Source: an uncultured bacterium (GTDB lineage: Bacteria; Cyanobacteriota; Vampirovibrionia; Gastranaerophilales; Gastranaerophilaceae). From it: 64,000 nt of DNA. Made by a program: the position numbers and the translations under genes. Location: contig CASEYP010000031.1 in NCBI GenBank assembly GCA_949292185.1, positions 124,001-188,000 of the forward strand, given 5' to 3'. Positions 18,282-28,355 of the stretch are shown here, one piece after another (position 1 is the stretch's first letter; each line of letters begins with the position of its first letter). A model generated the notes under the pieces. That model made no database searches. It was not told the origin of the DNA and was given only the letters and a program-made list of their open reading frames with translations.

Positions 18282-18397
18282 CTATATCTGTCAATAGCAT
18301 AAAAATTTTAAGCCACAAACTTTAAAACCGGAATTATTTTTAATTATTTTCCAAAAATTACTGCTTTAATATTATATATAAAACTTAGGAGGATATT

Positions 18398-18592
18398 ATG
18401 ATACTAACAAATCAAGAAAACAAAGTTTTGAAATTATTATGTGAAGGTTACACCAATCGTCAAATTGCACAACAACTAGGAATAAGCACCCATACAGCAA
18501 AAGCACATATTAGACATATATTAAAGAAAATGGAGGTTTCAAATAGAACCATAGCTGCCTATATTGCAGGTAAAAATAAAATGGTTATATAG
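18398..18592 (+). CDS. Stand-alone LuxR/GerE-type HTH regulator
   Basis: 64 aa consisting only of the LuxR-family four-helix HTH: LTNQENKVLKLLCEGYTNRQIAQ, then LGISTHTAKAHIRHILKKM as the recognition helix region. There is no receiver or ligand domain, as in GerE of Bacillus. A strong ribosome site TAGGAGG precedes the ATG. It is convergent with the giant autotransporter gene, and its last codons form one arm of a terminator hairpin that serves that gene. Targets are unknown; neighbouring surface-protein genes are only candidates. Confidence 0.85.
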   Translation: MILTNQENKVLKLLCEGYTNRQIAQQLGISTHTAKAHIRHILKKMEVSNRTIAAYIAGKNKMVI

Positions 18593-18614
18593 CAAACTTG
18601 CCATATAACCATTT
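18571..18614 (-). terminator. Hairpin terminator for the giant autotransporter, inside the luxR-like 3' end
   Basis: AAATGGTTATAT (18579-18590) pairs perfectly with ATATAACCATTT (18603-18614) across a 12-base loop. On the minus strand it is followed by a T-rich run (18571-18578). The left arm overlaps the last codons and stop of the small HTH gene. Confidence 0.65.
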
Positions 18615-18636
18615 CAACTTATTATTCGAAATTATA

Positions 18637-21600
18637 TTATCGTTTTGAAACTTTGATAACTGTTCTTTTTTTAATTTCTTGTTTTTCAACCTTTTGAGGA
18701 TTTTTCTTGCTAGAATCTTTACCTAATGATAATCTAAATCCGCATTGTAAACCAACACCGTTTCTACCGCCATTAGTTATATATGTTTGGAAGAAACCTG
18801 TTAATCTTTCACCCCAAGTTTTTCTAACACCAACGCCATACTTAACATAAGGATCTACAGACAAGCTTGGTAATGAAACATTATTTGCCATAAACTGAGT
18901 TTGGTCCATAATATTCCAAACCATACTTACACCCAAATATGGCTGCCAACCGTTTTTCAAATTAGCAATAAATTTGATACCCGGTTCAATTTGAAGTGCG
19001 TGTAACGGATCTGAACTTACGCTAACACCTGCTCCATTTGTATAGTCAAATGTATTTATAAATGAATAAGACATTAACAAACTTGGTTGAATAATAAATT
19101 TACCGTGAGCAAGTTCAAAATTATAACCTGTTTTTGAAGCAACACCAGTCATCAACATTGCAAAATCTTCATGACCAAACATAGTATTCGCTTCACCAAC
19201 ATTAGCTCCAACGTTAGCAGTTAAACCTGTAAAGAAGTTACCTTTATAAGCCATACCAACAACGCCAAGTGTTCCACCGTTTTGATACATACTTACACCA
19301 TTATAAGCTTGATGTGAACCGTTATATCCAACATAAACACTAAACATTCCATCCCAACCGTGACCTAAATCATAAAGTTTAGAATCACCGCCAAAGAATG
19401 AACCATAAGCAACATTTGAAACTTTCGGTCCGTTATTTAGTGGAACATTTTCAAAAGTTGCATAAGGTCTGAACCAACCTGCTGCATTATCGTATCTGCT
19501 ATATCTTGAATCGTATTTAGCAACTCCACCTTCTAAAGCATAACGATTGCGCATCTTCATTACATAACGTTGCTCTTTTGTAAGCAACATATACATATCC
19601 ATATTATGGAAAGCTTCATCATAAGATTGTAATTGAACTAAATAACCGCCTAATTGAGCAGCAACAGGACTTGCCAAAACTGCAGGGTTTACTTGGTCAT
19701 AAGTTGGTTTTGTTCCACCTTGACCTGCAAACATCAACATTCCATTCATATAATTTACATCATATTTTTGAATTGGACCCATTGCAACTCTTGCTGCTTC
19801 ATCTAAAATTACTCTATCTGCAGCAGCTCCTTTTACAATTTGAACTTGTAAATCATTTACTAATGCATCTGATACAACATTCAAACTATTTTCACCTAAG
19901 ATAAAGTTTCCTGTAGAACCTTTTGCTATATTATTAACGGTAATTGTATCAGCTTTATTATTTGCTAAATCTACATCTAAATATAATTTTGTATCACCAT
20001 TTAATACAACATTATCAAATACTAAATTTTCAATACTTGAAGGATTTGGATTTGTTGTCCACTCACCAGCTGAATTTTGAACAGCTGATGTATTTTGAAG
20101 ATTAATTGCTGTTCCATCTGCAAATGTTGCAGTGCTAATTGTTCCAAGTGATGAATTTTGACCCAAAGCCAATGTACCGTTATTAATATTCAAATTACCA
20201 TTGAAACTATTATTTCCTTGGAATAATAAATCTCCAACGTTATCCTTTGTAATAGTACCATTACCTGAAATATTTGATAACTTAGTTCCGGCTTCACCTT
20301 CTATTTTTAATCCGCCATCTTTGTTGATTACAGTGCTGCCACCTAAGTATGTTGTAGTATCTGTATTATATTTGATATTTCCAGAGTTAATTTCAGTCTT
20401 GCCTGTAAATGTACTGTTATTACCGGTTAAGATTAAATCATTACTACCTGATTTTTCAATAGTACCTTTACCTGTAAAGGCTCCTGAGGTTACATCTGAA
20501 TAATTGTTATTAATTGATACACTAGAAGAACTGTTAGCTAAATTAGTTAAACCTGTAATATAACTATCGCCTTCTGGTTTTTGTTCAAAGTTTACTGAAC
20601 CTTGAGAAACATTTAAATTACCCGTAAAGTTTTTATTATTACCTGATAAATATAAATCTTCACTTCCTGATTTATTCAAATTACCAGAACCTGCCAAACC
20701 GGAATTTATAGAATTTTTACCTTCTGTTTTTGCAATAACATTAACTGTAGCATCTTTTTCGATATAAATATCATTTGCCCCAGCATTAGTATTATTATTA
20801 GAGAATGCAACATCAGTAAGATTTACAGTGCCAGCACCTACATAAATTGCGCCACCTTTACCATCTGAATTATTGTTGCTGATAGTTGAATTATTTATAT
20901 TTGTAACGCCATTTGCATTTGTTTGATTTACAACAGAACCATTACCTGAAGTTTTCGCATTTTGAATAGTTACATCATTTATCGTCAAATCTGTATCATT
21001 TGAAACTTCAAACATTGAATACTGATTATAACCATCAATAACAGTCTTACCTGTTCCATTTACAGTAAACGTTCCTGAACCTGTTGTACCTAAATTCTTT
21101 GAAATAAAATAAGGATTATTATCAGAATCTGTAAATGTAAATATTCTTGTGTTATCTTTTCTGTTTTGAACACCTAATGAATCTCCTGTTGCTGCATTTA
21201 CAGCTGTTAAAACAATTGATTGGTCATTCACTTGAACACTATAGTCATATACATCTGTAGAGAATGATATGTTATCTTTTTTTAATGTTAAACCGCCACC
21301 CAAAATATTTACAGTAATCGGATTATATAAACCACTCTCAACTGAACCACTTGAGAATGTTAAATTTGTTAATCCAATTTGACCGGTTCCATTTGTTGAC
21401 ACCAATTTATCTGAATCAGCCGTTACAGGAACGGCAGCAGAACTACCAGATTGAGTAGTAGGTAAACCAATATCTATAGATAATTGAGAACCGCCCTCTA
21501 CATTTAAATTATCAAAAGTATATTCTTTATAACCATCCCCTGATAAATCAATTGTTGAATTGTTAACTACATACTTACCAGTATAATCTGTTAGACCTAA

Positions 21601-24600
21601 TTTTAATGTTGCATCCTGAAATGCCAATGTATTATTAGCATCAGAAATATCAGCATCCAAATTATGAGTTCCATTAACAATATTAATTGTATTCTTTCCC
21701 TCTCCAAAAATTATATGCGTTAAACTATCACTATCGAGTGTATAAGTTGTATCAGTAGTAGTCACATAATTTATTGTTGAACTACCTGTTGCCTCCATTT
21801 CTAATGGAATAGATGCTTTTGTTGAATCATTAACCTTTAAAGTTCCGCCATCATCACTGATAATATTTCCATTAAAGTCATCATCTCTTACAAAATTTAA
21901 GGTTCCAGCACCTGTTTTATTAACTGTTCCATATCCTGAAACATTACTTAAAGTGGCATCTAAAGCCTCTGTATTATATTCTAATGTAGCACCATTACTT
22001 ATTTTAGTAAGCCCTGAAATATATTTTGTACCATCAAATAATACTGTTCCATTATCTATTGATAAATTTCCGGCAAATCCACTATTATCACCGGACAATA
22101 CCAGAAGTCCACCACCATCTTTTTCAATATTACCAACACCTTGCACATTTTGCATAGAGGTTTTTAAATTATCTATAATATTCATTTCTAATAATGAATT
22201 CTCACCAGATAAATTTACACCTCCACCAACAAAAGAATTTGTCGCTGTCTGGTTATAATGTACTGTACCATTAGCTATTTCAAATTCACCAAGCATATTA
22301 TTATTAACACCTGACAAATTCAAAGTTCCAGCGCCGTCTTTTTTGAACGTTGTACCGCCTTCACCTGCAATACCACTATTAATAGATTTTTCACCAGTTG
22401 TAACATCAAATGTAACATTTGCACTACCTGCAAGATAAATATCATTCAAAGTTCCGTTTTGAAGTTTATTTACAGTAGTTGCACCAAAATTAGAATCTGT
22501 AATAGTCATCATATTAGCTGAGGTATAAATTGCACCACCGTTTGTACCTGCAGTATTATTATCAAAATTAGCATTTGATATTGTTATATTTGAGCCGGAA
22601 TTATATAATGCACCACCGTTTCCGCCTGCACTGTTACCTGTAAAATCTGCATTATCTAAGGTTACTTTACCTGAAGATGTATTATAAAAAGCTCCACCAT
22701 CATTCTTTGCTTTGTTGCCACTAAATAAAGAGCCATTTAATATAAATGATTTACTTTCTTCATTGGCAATAGCACCACCATTTCCTGCTTCTACTTCATT
22801 ATTTTTAAAGTCTGTATTTGTTATTTGAATAGTTGGATCTTCAAGTGATTTTACAAATATTACAGAACCATTTTTTATTTTATCTGACTCATATCGTTTA
22901 GCATTTTCTATTGATAAATCTGAAAGTTGAAGCTTGGTATCACCTGATATTTCAAATAATGAACCATTAGTCTCATCTTTTCCTAAAGCACCTACACTAA
23001 TTACATAATCGCCATCCGAATTTGTAGTAATATTGTTAGTTGAATTTGCAAAAGAAGTGCCATCAACAGTTCCATCAGTGTTGTAGTATGTATAAGTATT
23101 ATCAGCCTCATTGAAAACAAGTCTTTCGCTATCATGCTCAACAACCATATCTTTTAATTCGGCAGATAAAATACTTTTTTGACCATTTTCAACGGTTCCT
23201 AAAATTGTAAAAGAACCACCACTTGTAGTATCTAAATCTCTATAGAGACTATATGTATTACCATTTTTAGCACCTATTACATAATTAAAACCCCTGCTAC
23301 CACTATACATATTAAGGTCTCTTAGAGTGTCAGTTGAAGAAAATCCTTTTGGAACAACTTTTATACCATCAGCATTAGTCTGATTATAAATTTTTGCTGA
23401 ATTAATAGAATATTTATAAACGTTTGTTGCCCAACTTAAAATTTCTACATTATCAGTAACGGCTAAACCTACATCTTGTGTTCCAGTTCTATTAAAAATT
23501 AAAATATTTTCTCCGGTTTCAGCAGCATAACCATTATCACCTGTAATAAAAATTCTATCCAAATTCAAAATACCACTACCAGAACCAATATAGATTTTAT
23601 CAGCTATTGGATACTGATTATTTTCATCTTTAATAAGGGATACATCAACAGTAAATGAACTATTTGTACTGTTTAATGTATCGATATTATAAGTATCACC
23701 AGCCCACTCATTAGATAAATCTAAAGTAGAATTATCCATTTTGATATTATAAGCTGCAGTATTATTTGGTACTAAACTTACATTTGCATCAGTAAAAGTT
23801 AATAAATCTTTTGTTGGCAAATTATCTGCCAATGCAAATGAACCATTTGAAAAATTCAAAGAATTATTTATATTACCATCAGATGACCATAAGCCATTTC
23901 CAATATTAACCTTTTGAGTTATGTCATTACCAGTAACATTGAATTTAGAACCATTTTTTAATTCAACATTTGCAAAATTATCATCTAAAGTGGTATCTGA
24001 TGTCAAAGTTACATTTAAAATTGCTTTATCTAAATTGATTGTTGCATCTTTTCCTAAGAATGAAGATTTTACTAAATTTAATGTCTTTGTCTGTAATACG
24101 TTGTAAGTACCGTTAAAACCTGAATTATTACCAGTTAAAGAAACATCATCTCTTTGATTAACAATACCTGTTCCTGATAAATTTGCTGAAAAATTATCGT
24201 TATTTTTTTGAATGTCTAATGTACCGTCTTGAGCTATTTTTATATCTGTATTATCCAAATTTTTTGAATAAAGCAGCACATCACCATTATTTATATTTAA
24301 TGTTGAATTAATGGCATTGGTATTATTAGCATCACCAATTGTAAAGAATCCATCAGTCTTAACATTTACAACAGAACCCTCAAGTGCTTTTATTTGACCA
24401 GATACAACATTATCCGCTAAGGTTATTTGAGAATCTTGAAGATTATCTACATTTATTATTCCAGAGCTAACATTAATATTTGAATTTTCAACCCTACTTA
24501 GAGTAACACTTCCATTATTTCCATTATCACCAATATTTATATTATTGTTAGTCCAATCTTTTGTAGCAGAGGTAATAGTGTCAGAAATGGTTAAATTTTT

Positions 24601-27600
24601 AAGATCATTATAAATATTCAATGTTCCTGAGTTGTAGATTTTAGAATCGTTACCATTATTGATAGTTTTATCAGTATCAGTGGTATAATGTAGGGTTAAC
24701 TCACCGCTATTATTATATATATAATAATTACCGCTATTACCTGTAAATGTGCTATCAGTTAGAGTAATGTTACCACCATTATTATAAATAGCAGAACCGT
24801 TACCTGAAGATGCAGTATTATTTGAAATTGTTGCACCTGTTAATGTAACATTAGCACCACTATCGACATAAATACCACCACCATTTTTTGCACTGTTAGA
24901 ATCTAATACTAATCCTTTATCTGATGTTATAGTAGCGCCATTATCAGCATAAATGCCGCCGCCTTCTAACGCTTTATTCCCTGACACTGTAGAACCTGAT
25001 ATATTCATTTCGCCATTAGTTACATAAATAGCTCCACCTTGATTAGCAGCTGAACTATTTTGTAATGTAGAATTATCAATATTTACAACCCCAGCTTCTT
25101 GGTGAACAATGGCACCACTTGTATTTGAAGATTCACCAGCTTCTGTTGCCGCAGCATTTGTAAATACTAAATTCTTTAAAGTTAATTTTGTACCAGCATT
25201 GTTAACCTCAAAGAATGAATATAAATCATTACCTGAAATTACATTATTGGTAGCAGAAGCAGCCTTATCAACAATGAAATTACCGGGTTTAGTTTCACCT
25301 AAATCTGATGATACTACATAATCATCACTACCTAATTTGTAAAAACTCCTATCACCTTCTGTTTGATTTTGTTTTTTCAAACCGTTAACAGAATTTGAAA
25401 TAGCAGATAAGGTTATATTCTGACGACTTGTTGATACATCATAAACATAAACCCCTGAATCAAAATCCTCATCTGTATATTTAGCTAAAGCCATTCCACC
25501 TTCTAAGACTTGGAATGTTTTTTTTAGACCGGTACCCTTATCGCTTCCATTTATAAAATTAATAGCAGAAACAGTTATTACCCCAGTTCCACTACCAGTA
25601 TTTATAACATCAGAAGTTCCATTTGCAAAATCTACATCTATACTTAAATTATTATTATCACCACTAGAACTTAAACTTTGGAATGTTAACGTTGTTGTAT
25701 TGTTATCTTGAACATCTAAAGTAGAATTATTGCTTAAAGTTACATTATGATTAAAATTACTTATTGAACTATCTAGTTTTAATGTTGAATTATTAATTTC
25801 AAAGTTTTGACTTTGACTAGAATCGTAAGCATCATTTATAGTATAATTTGAATTATTTAAACTTATTGTATTTGTACCGGTCAAGCTAATATTATCATTT
25901 ATAGCAATATTCTGACCATTACCAATGATATTTAATCTTCCGCCATTTACTAAACTTATATTATCTCTATCAAATTCAGTTTTAGCTTTGCCTAAAGTAT
26001 ATTCTAAAACACCTGAAGTATTTACAATAGTTTCAGAATTACTTGAAAAATAAGCATCATCAGAACCCACCAAAGTTCCACCATTAACGATAGCCTTAAC
26101 ATATCTATCAGCTACATCTTTACCTACAGTTAAAGTGTTAGTTCCTGATTTAACAACAGTAAACTGCTTAACAGCATCAGATACTGTAAATCTTGTAAAA
26201 TCGGCATCTGTAAGAGTGTAATCTTTATCAAACCCGTATTCAAACCCTGACAAATTTCCGCTCAATGTAACTTTAGCATTATCAAACGAATGTAGAGCAT
26301 CTACACTTCCAAAAAATCCCAGCAAACCATTAGCCTGAACATCAATAGTTCCTGTATAACCAGAAGAATCATTACCGCCAACTACAGTTAAATTACCACC
26401 ATCAGCTACTGTAATTTTAGCCGTATTATCTCTTGATGCTAAACCACTACCAATTTGAACCCTGCCACCTGATACAACATTCATAGATGAACCGGTTTCA
26501 AAATAGATATCATTTAATGATGTTGTTACATTTCCATCACTTATATTATCATCTATGCCTGCTCTATTACCTGAAAATATGGTATTAGAAATTTCGATAG
26601 TACCTTTGTTATAAATAGCACCACCTAAAGCTTCACCCCTATTTGCACCCAAAATATTATTACTAAAAGTTGCATTTTTAATATTTAAAGAACCATTTGT
26701 GTCGTTATAAATAACTCCACCTAAAGTTTCTACAGAAATACGTTCAGCACTTACATTTGTAGATGCCTTATTATTATTAAATACAGTTCCATCTATATTA
26801 ACAGATGCACTATTATAAATTATACCACCATGCATATATACATCATTGCTAGTTAGTGGACCTTCATTATACAAATTTGCATATACTGTATTATTAGAAA
26901 TTTCACCATCTTTTATAGACAATAATGCATTGTTATTCGCATTTTGCTCATTATAAATAGCACCACCTGCTACATGAGATTCATGAGAACCAAAACCTGC
27001 CTCATATCTATTAACAGCTGTATAAACTAGGTTATCTTTAATATTAACATTTTTTAATGATGTTGTTCCATTAGTATTTATAAGACCACCGTTAATATTT
27101 GCATTAAGGTATGCAGGAATAGATTTTGTCTCATCTACACGATGTTCATTATTTACAAAATTAACATTATTTAAACTCAAATCACTTGACTCATTTTGAA
27201 ATAATGCTCCAATAATTCTATCATCACGAAAATCAGCCCCTGACGATGTATGACAATCTGTTTTTACCCCTGAAAAATTGATGTCATTAAAAGTTACAGA
27301 TGAATTATTGGATATTGTATAATGTGCTAATGGAATAGAACCAGATCCTGAAGCTTTCAAATGGCCTGATATGTCATTATTGTTTCCTTTAACAACTAAA
27401 TTGGTTACGTTTTGAATAGTTGGTAACTCTGCACCATTAGATGGACTAGAGCCTAGACTTATATCCCTTGTTATATTCAAGATTGAACCACTTGTATATA
27501 AATCTGAATTTGTCAAATCTGACTTATTATTTATATCCGCAGCAAACGCAGAATGTGAGATTGATACAGTTCCTAAAATAGTTGCAATAATAAATATTGA

Positions 27601-27618
27601 TCTCAATTTCTTATTCAT
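18637..27618 (-). CDS. Giant autotransporter adhesin with POMP and PATR repeats
   Basis: 2993 aa type Va-like autotransporter. A signal peptide ends at AFA-AD near residue 27. The passenger is a beta-helix made of polymorphic-membrane-protein type repeats (GGAIYN, GGGIYV and similar, with NN-T/K endings) and autotransporter-associated strand repeats (GAGTLNLSG, KSGSNDLILTGNN). Larger units recur: segments ending in VYDVS-type strands near residues 726, 1406, 2130 and 2622, three of them followed by a conserved restart (NLGTTGSGTFTVNG, DLDTTSGGSFTILG, DLGETKPGNFIVD). The beta-barrel begins near residue 2640. Unusually, a 28-residue Lys-rich tail follows the last barrel strand GFRLSL. Likely surface adhesion; target unknown. 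Confidence 0.9.
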   Translation of the reverse strand: MNKKLRSIFIIATILGTVSISHSAFAADINNKSDLTNSDLYTSGSILNITRDISLGSSPSNGAELPTIQNVTNLVVKGNNNDISGHLKASGSGSIPLAHYTISNNSSVTFNDINFSGVKTDCHTSSGADFRDDRIIGALFQNESSDLSLNNVNFVNNEHRVDETKSIPAYLNANINGGLINTNGTTSLKNVNIKDNLVYTAVNRYEAGFGSHESHVAGGAIYNEQNANNNALLSIKDGEISNNTVYANLYNEGPLTSNDVYMHGGIIYNSASVNIDGTVFNNNKASTNVSAERISVETLGGVIYNDTNGSLNIKNATFSNNILGANRGEALGGAIYNKGTIEISNTIFSGNRAGIDDNISDGNVTTSLNDIYFETGSSMNVVSGGRVQIGSGLASRDNTAKITVADGGNLTVVGGNDSSGYTGTIDVQANGLLGFFGSVDALHSFDNAKVTLSGNLSGFEYGFDKDYTLTDADFTRFTVSDAVKQFTVVKSGTNTLTVGKDVADRYVKAIVNGGTLVGSDDAYFSSNSETIVNTSGVLEYTLGKAKTEFDRDNISLVNGGRLNIIGNGQNIAINDNISLTGTNTISLNNSNYTINDAYDSSQSQNFEINNSTLKLDSSISNFNHNVTLSNNSTLDVQDNNTTTLTFQSLSSSGDNNNLSIDVDFANGTSDVINTGSGTGVITVSAINFINGSDKGTGLKKTFQVLEGGMALAKYTDEDFDSGVYVYDVSTSRQNITLSAISNSVNGLKKQNQTEGDRSFYKLGSDDYVVSSDLGETKPGNFIVDKAASATNNVISGNDLYSFFEVNNAGTKLTLKNLVFTNAAATEAGESSNTSGAIVHQEAGVVNIDNSTLQNSSAANQGGAIYVTNGEMNISGSTVSGNKALEGGGIYADNGATITSDKGLVLDSNSAKNGGGIYVDSGANVTLTGATISNNTASSGNGSAIYNNGGNITLTDSTFTGNSGNYYIYNNSGELTLHYTTDTDKTINNGNDSKIYNSGTLNIYNDLKNLTISDTITSATKDWTNNNINIGDNGNNGSVTLSRVENSNINVSSGIINVDNLQDSQITLADNVVSGQIKALEGSVVNVKTDGFFTIGDANNTNAINSTLNINNGDVLLYSKNLDNTDIKIAQDGTLDIQKNNDNFSANLSGTGIVNQRDDVSLTGNNSGFNGTYNVLQTKTLNLVKSSFLGKDATINLDKAILNVTLTSDTTLDDNFANVELKNGSKFNVTGNDITQKVNIGNGLWSSDGNINNSLNFSNGSFALADNLPTKDLLTFTDANVSLVPNNTAAYNIKMDNSTLDLSNEWAGDTYNIDTLNSTNSSFTVDVSLIKDENNQYPIADKIYIGSGSGILNLDRIFITGDNGYAAETGENILIFNRTGTQDVGLAVTDNVEILSWATNVYKYSINSAKIYNQTNADGIKVVPKGFSSTDTLRDLNMYSGSRGFNYVIGAKNGNTYSLYRDLDTTSGGSFTILGTVENGQKSILSAELKDMVVEHDSERLVFNEADNTYTYYNTDGTVDGTSFANSTNNITTNSDGDYVISVGALGKDETNGSLFEISGDTKLQLSDLSIENAKRYESDKIKNGSVIFVKSLEDPTIQITNTDFKNNEVEAGNGGAIANEESKSFILNGSLFSGNKAKNDGGAFYNTSSGKVTLDNADFTGNSAGGNGGALYNSGSNITISNANFDNNTAGTNGGAIYTSANMMTITDSNFGATTVNKLQNGTLNDIYLAGSANVTFDVTTGEKSINSGIAGEGGTTFKKDGAGTLNLSGVNNNMLGEFEIANGTVHYNQTATNSFVGGGVNLSGENSLLEMNIIDNLKTSMQNVQGVGNIEKDGGGLLVLSGDNSGFAGNLSIDNGTVLFDGTKYISGLTKISNGATLEYNTEALDATLSNVSGYGTVNKTGAGTLNFVRDDDFNGNIISDDGGTLKVNDSTKASIPLEMEATGSSTINYVTTTDTTYTLDSDSLTHIIFGEGKNTINIVNGTHNLDADISDANNTLAFQDATLKLGLTDYTGKYVVNNSTIDLSGDGYKEYTFDNLNVEGGSQLSIDIGLPTTQSGSSAAVPVTADSDKLVSTNGTGQIGLTNLTFSSGSVESGLYNPITVNILGGGLTLKKDNISFSTDVYDYSVQVNDQSIVLTAVNAATGDSLGVQNRKDNTRIFTFTDSDNNPYFISKNLGTTGSGTFTVNGTGKTVIDGYNQYSMFEVSNDTDLTINDVTIQNAKTSGNGSVVNQTNANGVTNINNSTISNNNSDGKGGAIYVGAGTVNLTDVAFSNNNTNAGANDIYIEKDATVNVIAKTEGKNSINSGLAGSGNLNKSGSEDLYLSGNNKNFTGNLNVSQGSVNFEQKPEGDSYITGLTNLANSSSSVSINNNYSDVTSGAFTGKGTIEKSGSNDLILTGNNSTFTGKTEINSGNIKYNTDTTTYLGGSTVINKDGGLKIEGEAGTKLSNISGNGTITKDNVGDLLFQGNNSFNGNLNINNGTLALGQNSSLGTISTATFADGTAINLQNTSAVQNSAGEWTTNPNPSSIENLVFDNVVLNGDTKLYLDVDLANNKADTITVNNIAKGSTGNFILGENSLNVVSDALVNDLQVQIVKGAAADRVILDEAARVAMGPIQKYDVNYMNGMLMFAGQGGTKPTYDQVNPAVLASPVAAQLGGYLVQLQSYDEAFHNMDMYMLLTKEQRYVMKMRNRYALEGGVAKYDSRYSRYDNAAGWFRPYATFENVPLNNGPKVSNVAYGSFFGGDSKLYDLGHGWDGMFSVYVGYNGSHQAYNGVSMYQNGGTLGVVGMAYKGNFFTGLTANVGANVGEANTMFGHEDFAMLMTGVASKTGYNFELAHGKFIIQPSLLMSYSFINTFDYTNGAGVSVSSDPLHALQIEPGIKFIANLKNGWQPYLGVSMVWNIMDQTQFMANNVSLPSLSVDPYVKYGVGVRKTWGERLTGFFQTYITNGGRNGVGLQCGFRLSLGKDSSKKNPQKVEKQEIKKRTVIKVSKR

Positions 27619-27656
27619 AACACCATACCCAACAACTCTTATTTAACCATATGTCA

Positions 27657-27685
27657 ATTATACAAAAAGAGAAATTAAAAATCAA
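27657..27685 (-). promoter_or_regulatory. Promoter of the giant autotransporter gene
   Basis: On the minus strand TTGATT (27685-27680) and TATAAT (27662-27657) are spaced 17 bp. Transcription would begin near 27650, giving a leader of about 32 bases before the ATG at 27618. Confidence 0.65.
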
Positions 27686-27737
27686 ATTTTATTAAAAATA
27701 TTTCCGAAAACATTAGCCATTTGGATGATATTATATT

Positions 27738-28235
27738 TTAATTTTCATTTTTTATAATTTGCCAATCTGATATTAGTTTTTCCAAGTTATATCTTGCATT
27801 TGCGGGACTTGTTGACGGCATTTTATAAAAGGTATATTTTTCTAATAAATCAGGAAAATATTTTTTAAATGCAGAATATGATTTATTACCATTCAGACAA
27901 ATAATTTTTATATTAGGATATTTTTTCAAAAGTTTTCTTATAGCATTTGGAGTTTCATTTATTATATTTGAATCCAAACTTCCCTCTCTTTTGCAAGATT
28001 TTATTGTATCCCACAAAGCTATATTATTTTTTAATAAAGTTTCTAATTTTTGTTCATAAGAACAATCAATCAAATTTTGAACACCGCACAAAGCCCCCAT
28101 AACCTTCCAAAATCTATTTTGCGGATGTGCGTAATATTGTTGTTCTTCTAAAGATTTAACCCCAGGCATTGAACCTAGAATAAGAATTTTAGAATCTTCA
28201 TTTATTGACGGTAAAAAACTCTTACATTTACTCAT
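27738..28235 (-). CDS. Hypoxanthine (deoxyinosine) DNA glycosylase, UDG superfamily
   Basis: Base-excision repair enzyme of the uracil-DNA glycosylase fold, family 6 type, removing deaminated adenine. 165 aa. The family signature is clear: ILGSMPGVKSLEEQQYYAHPQNRFW near residues 19-43, and a C-terminal substrate loop PSTSPAN near 140-146. It sits between the two autotransporter genes and is transcribed with its own extended -10 promoter. The transcript would start about 3 bases before the ATG, so translation is nearly leaderless. The placement in the surface-protein region seems incidental. Confidence 0.85.
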   Translation of the reverse strand: MSKCKSFLPSINEDSKILILGSMPGVKSLEEQQYYAHPQNRFWKVMGALCGVQNLIDCSYEQKLETLLKNNIALWDTIKSCKREGSLDSNIINETPNAIRKLLKKYPNIKIICLNGNKSYSAFKKYFPDLLEKYTFYKMPSTSPANARYNLEKLISDWQIIKNEN

Positions 28236-28244
28236 ACAAATATT

Positions 28245-28253
28245 ATTATACCA
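28245..28253 (-). promoter_or_regulatory. Extended -10 promoter of the DNA glycosylase gene
   Basis: Reading the minus strand, TGG followed directly by TATAAT (28250-28245) forms an extended -10. Initiation at about 28238 leaves only about 3 bases before the ATG at 28235. Confidence 0.6.
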
Positions 28254-28343
28254 AGATAAAAAAATAAGAATAACCCTAACTAAGTCAAGTTATTAAAAAA
28301 CAATCCACCGCAATATCTAATAGGAAATCTTCAGACGAATTAA

Positions 28344-28349
28344 TATTAT
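28344..28349 (+). promoter_or_regulatory. -10 box at leaderless position for the second autotransporter
   Basis: TATTAT occupies exactly -12 to -7 before the ATG at 28356. There is no ribosome-binding site in the 20 bases before the start. The -35 region is weak. Confidence 0.5.
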
Positions 28350-28355
28350 AACTTT

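Noticed and set aside
19671-25321. Several 60-100 residue open frames antisense to the giant autotransporter
   Set aside because: They are shadows of a low-complexity Asn/Thr/Gly-rich gene and lack ribosome sites.
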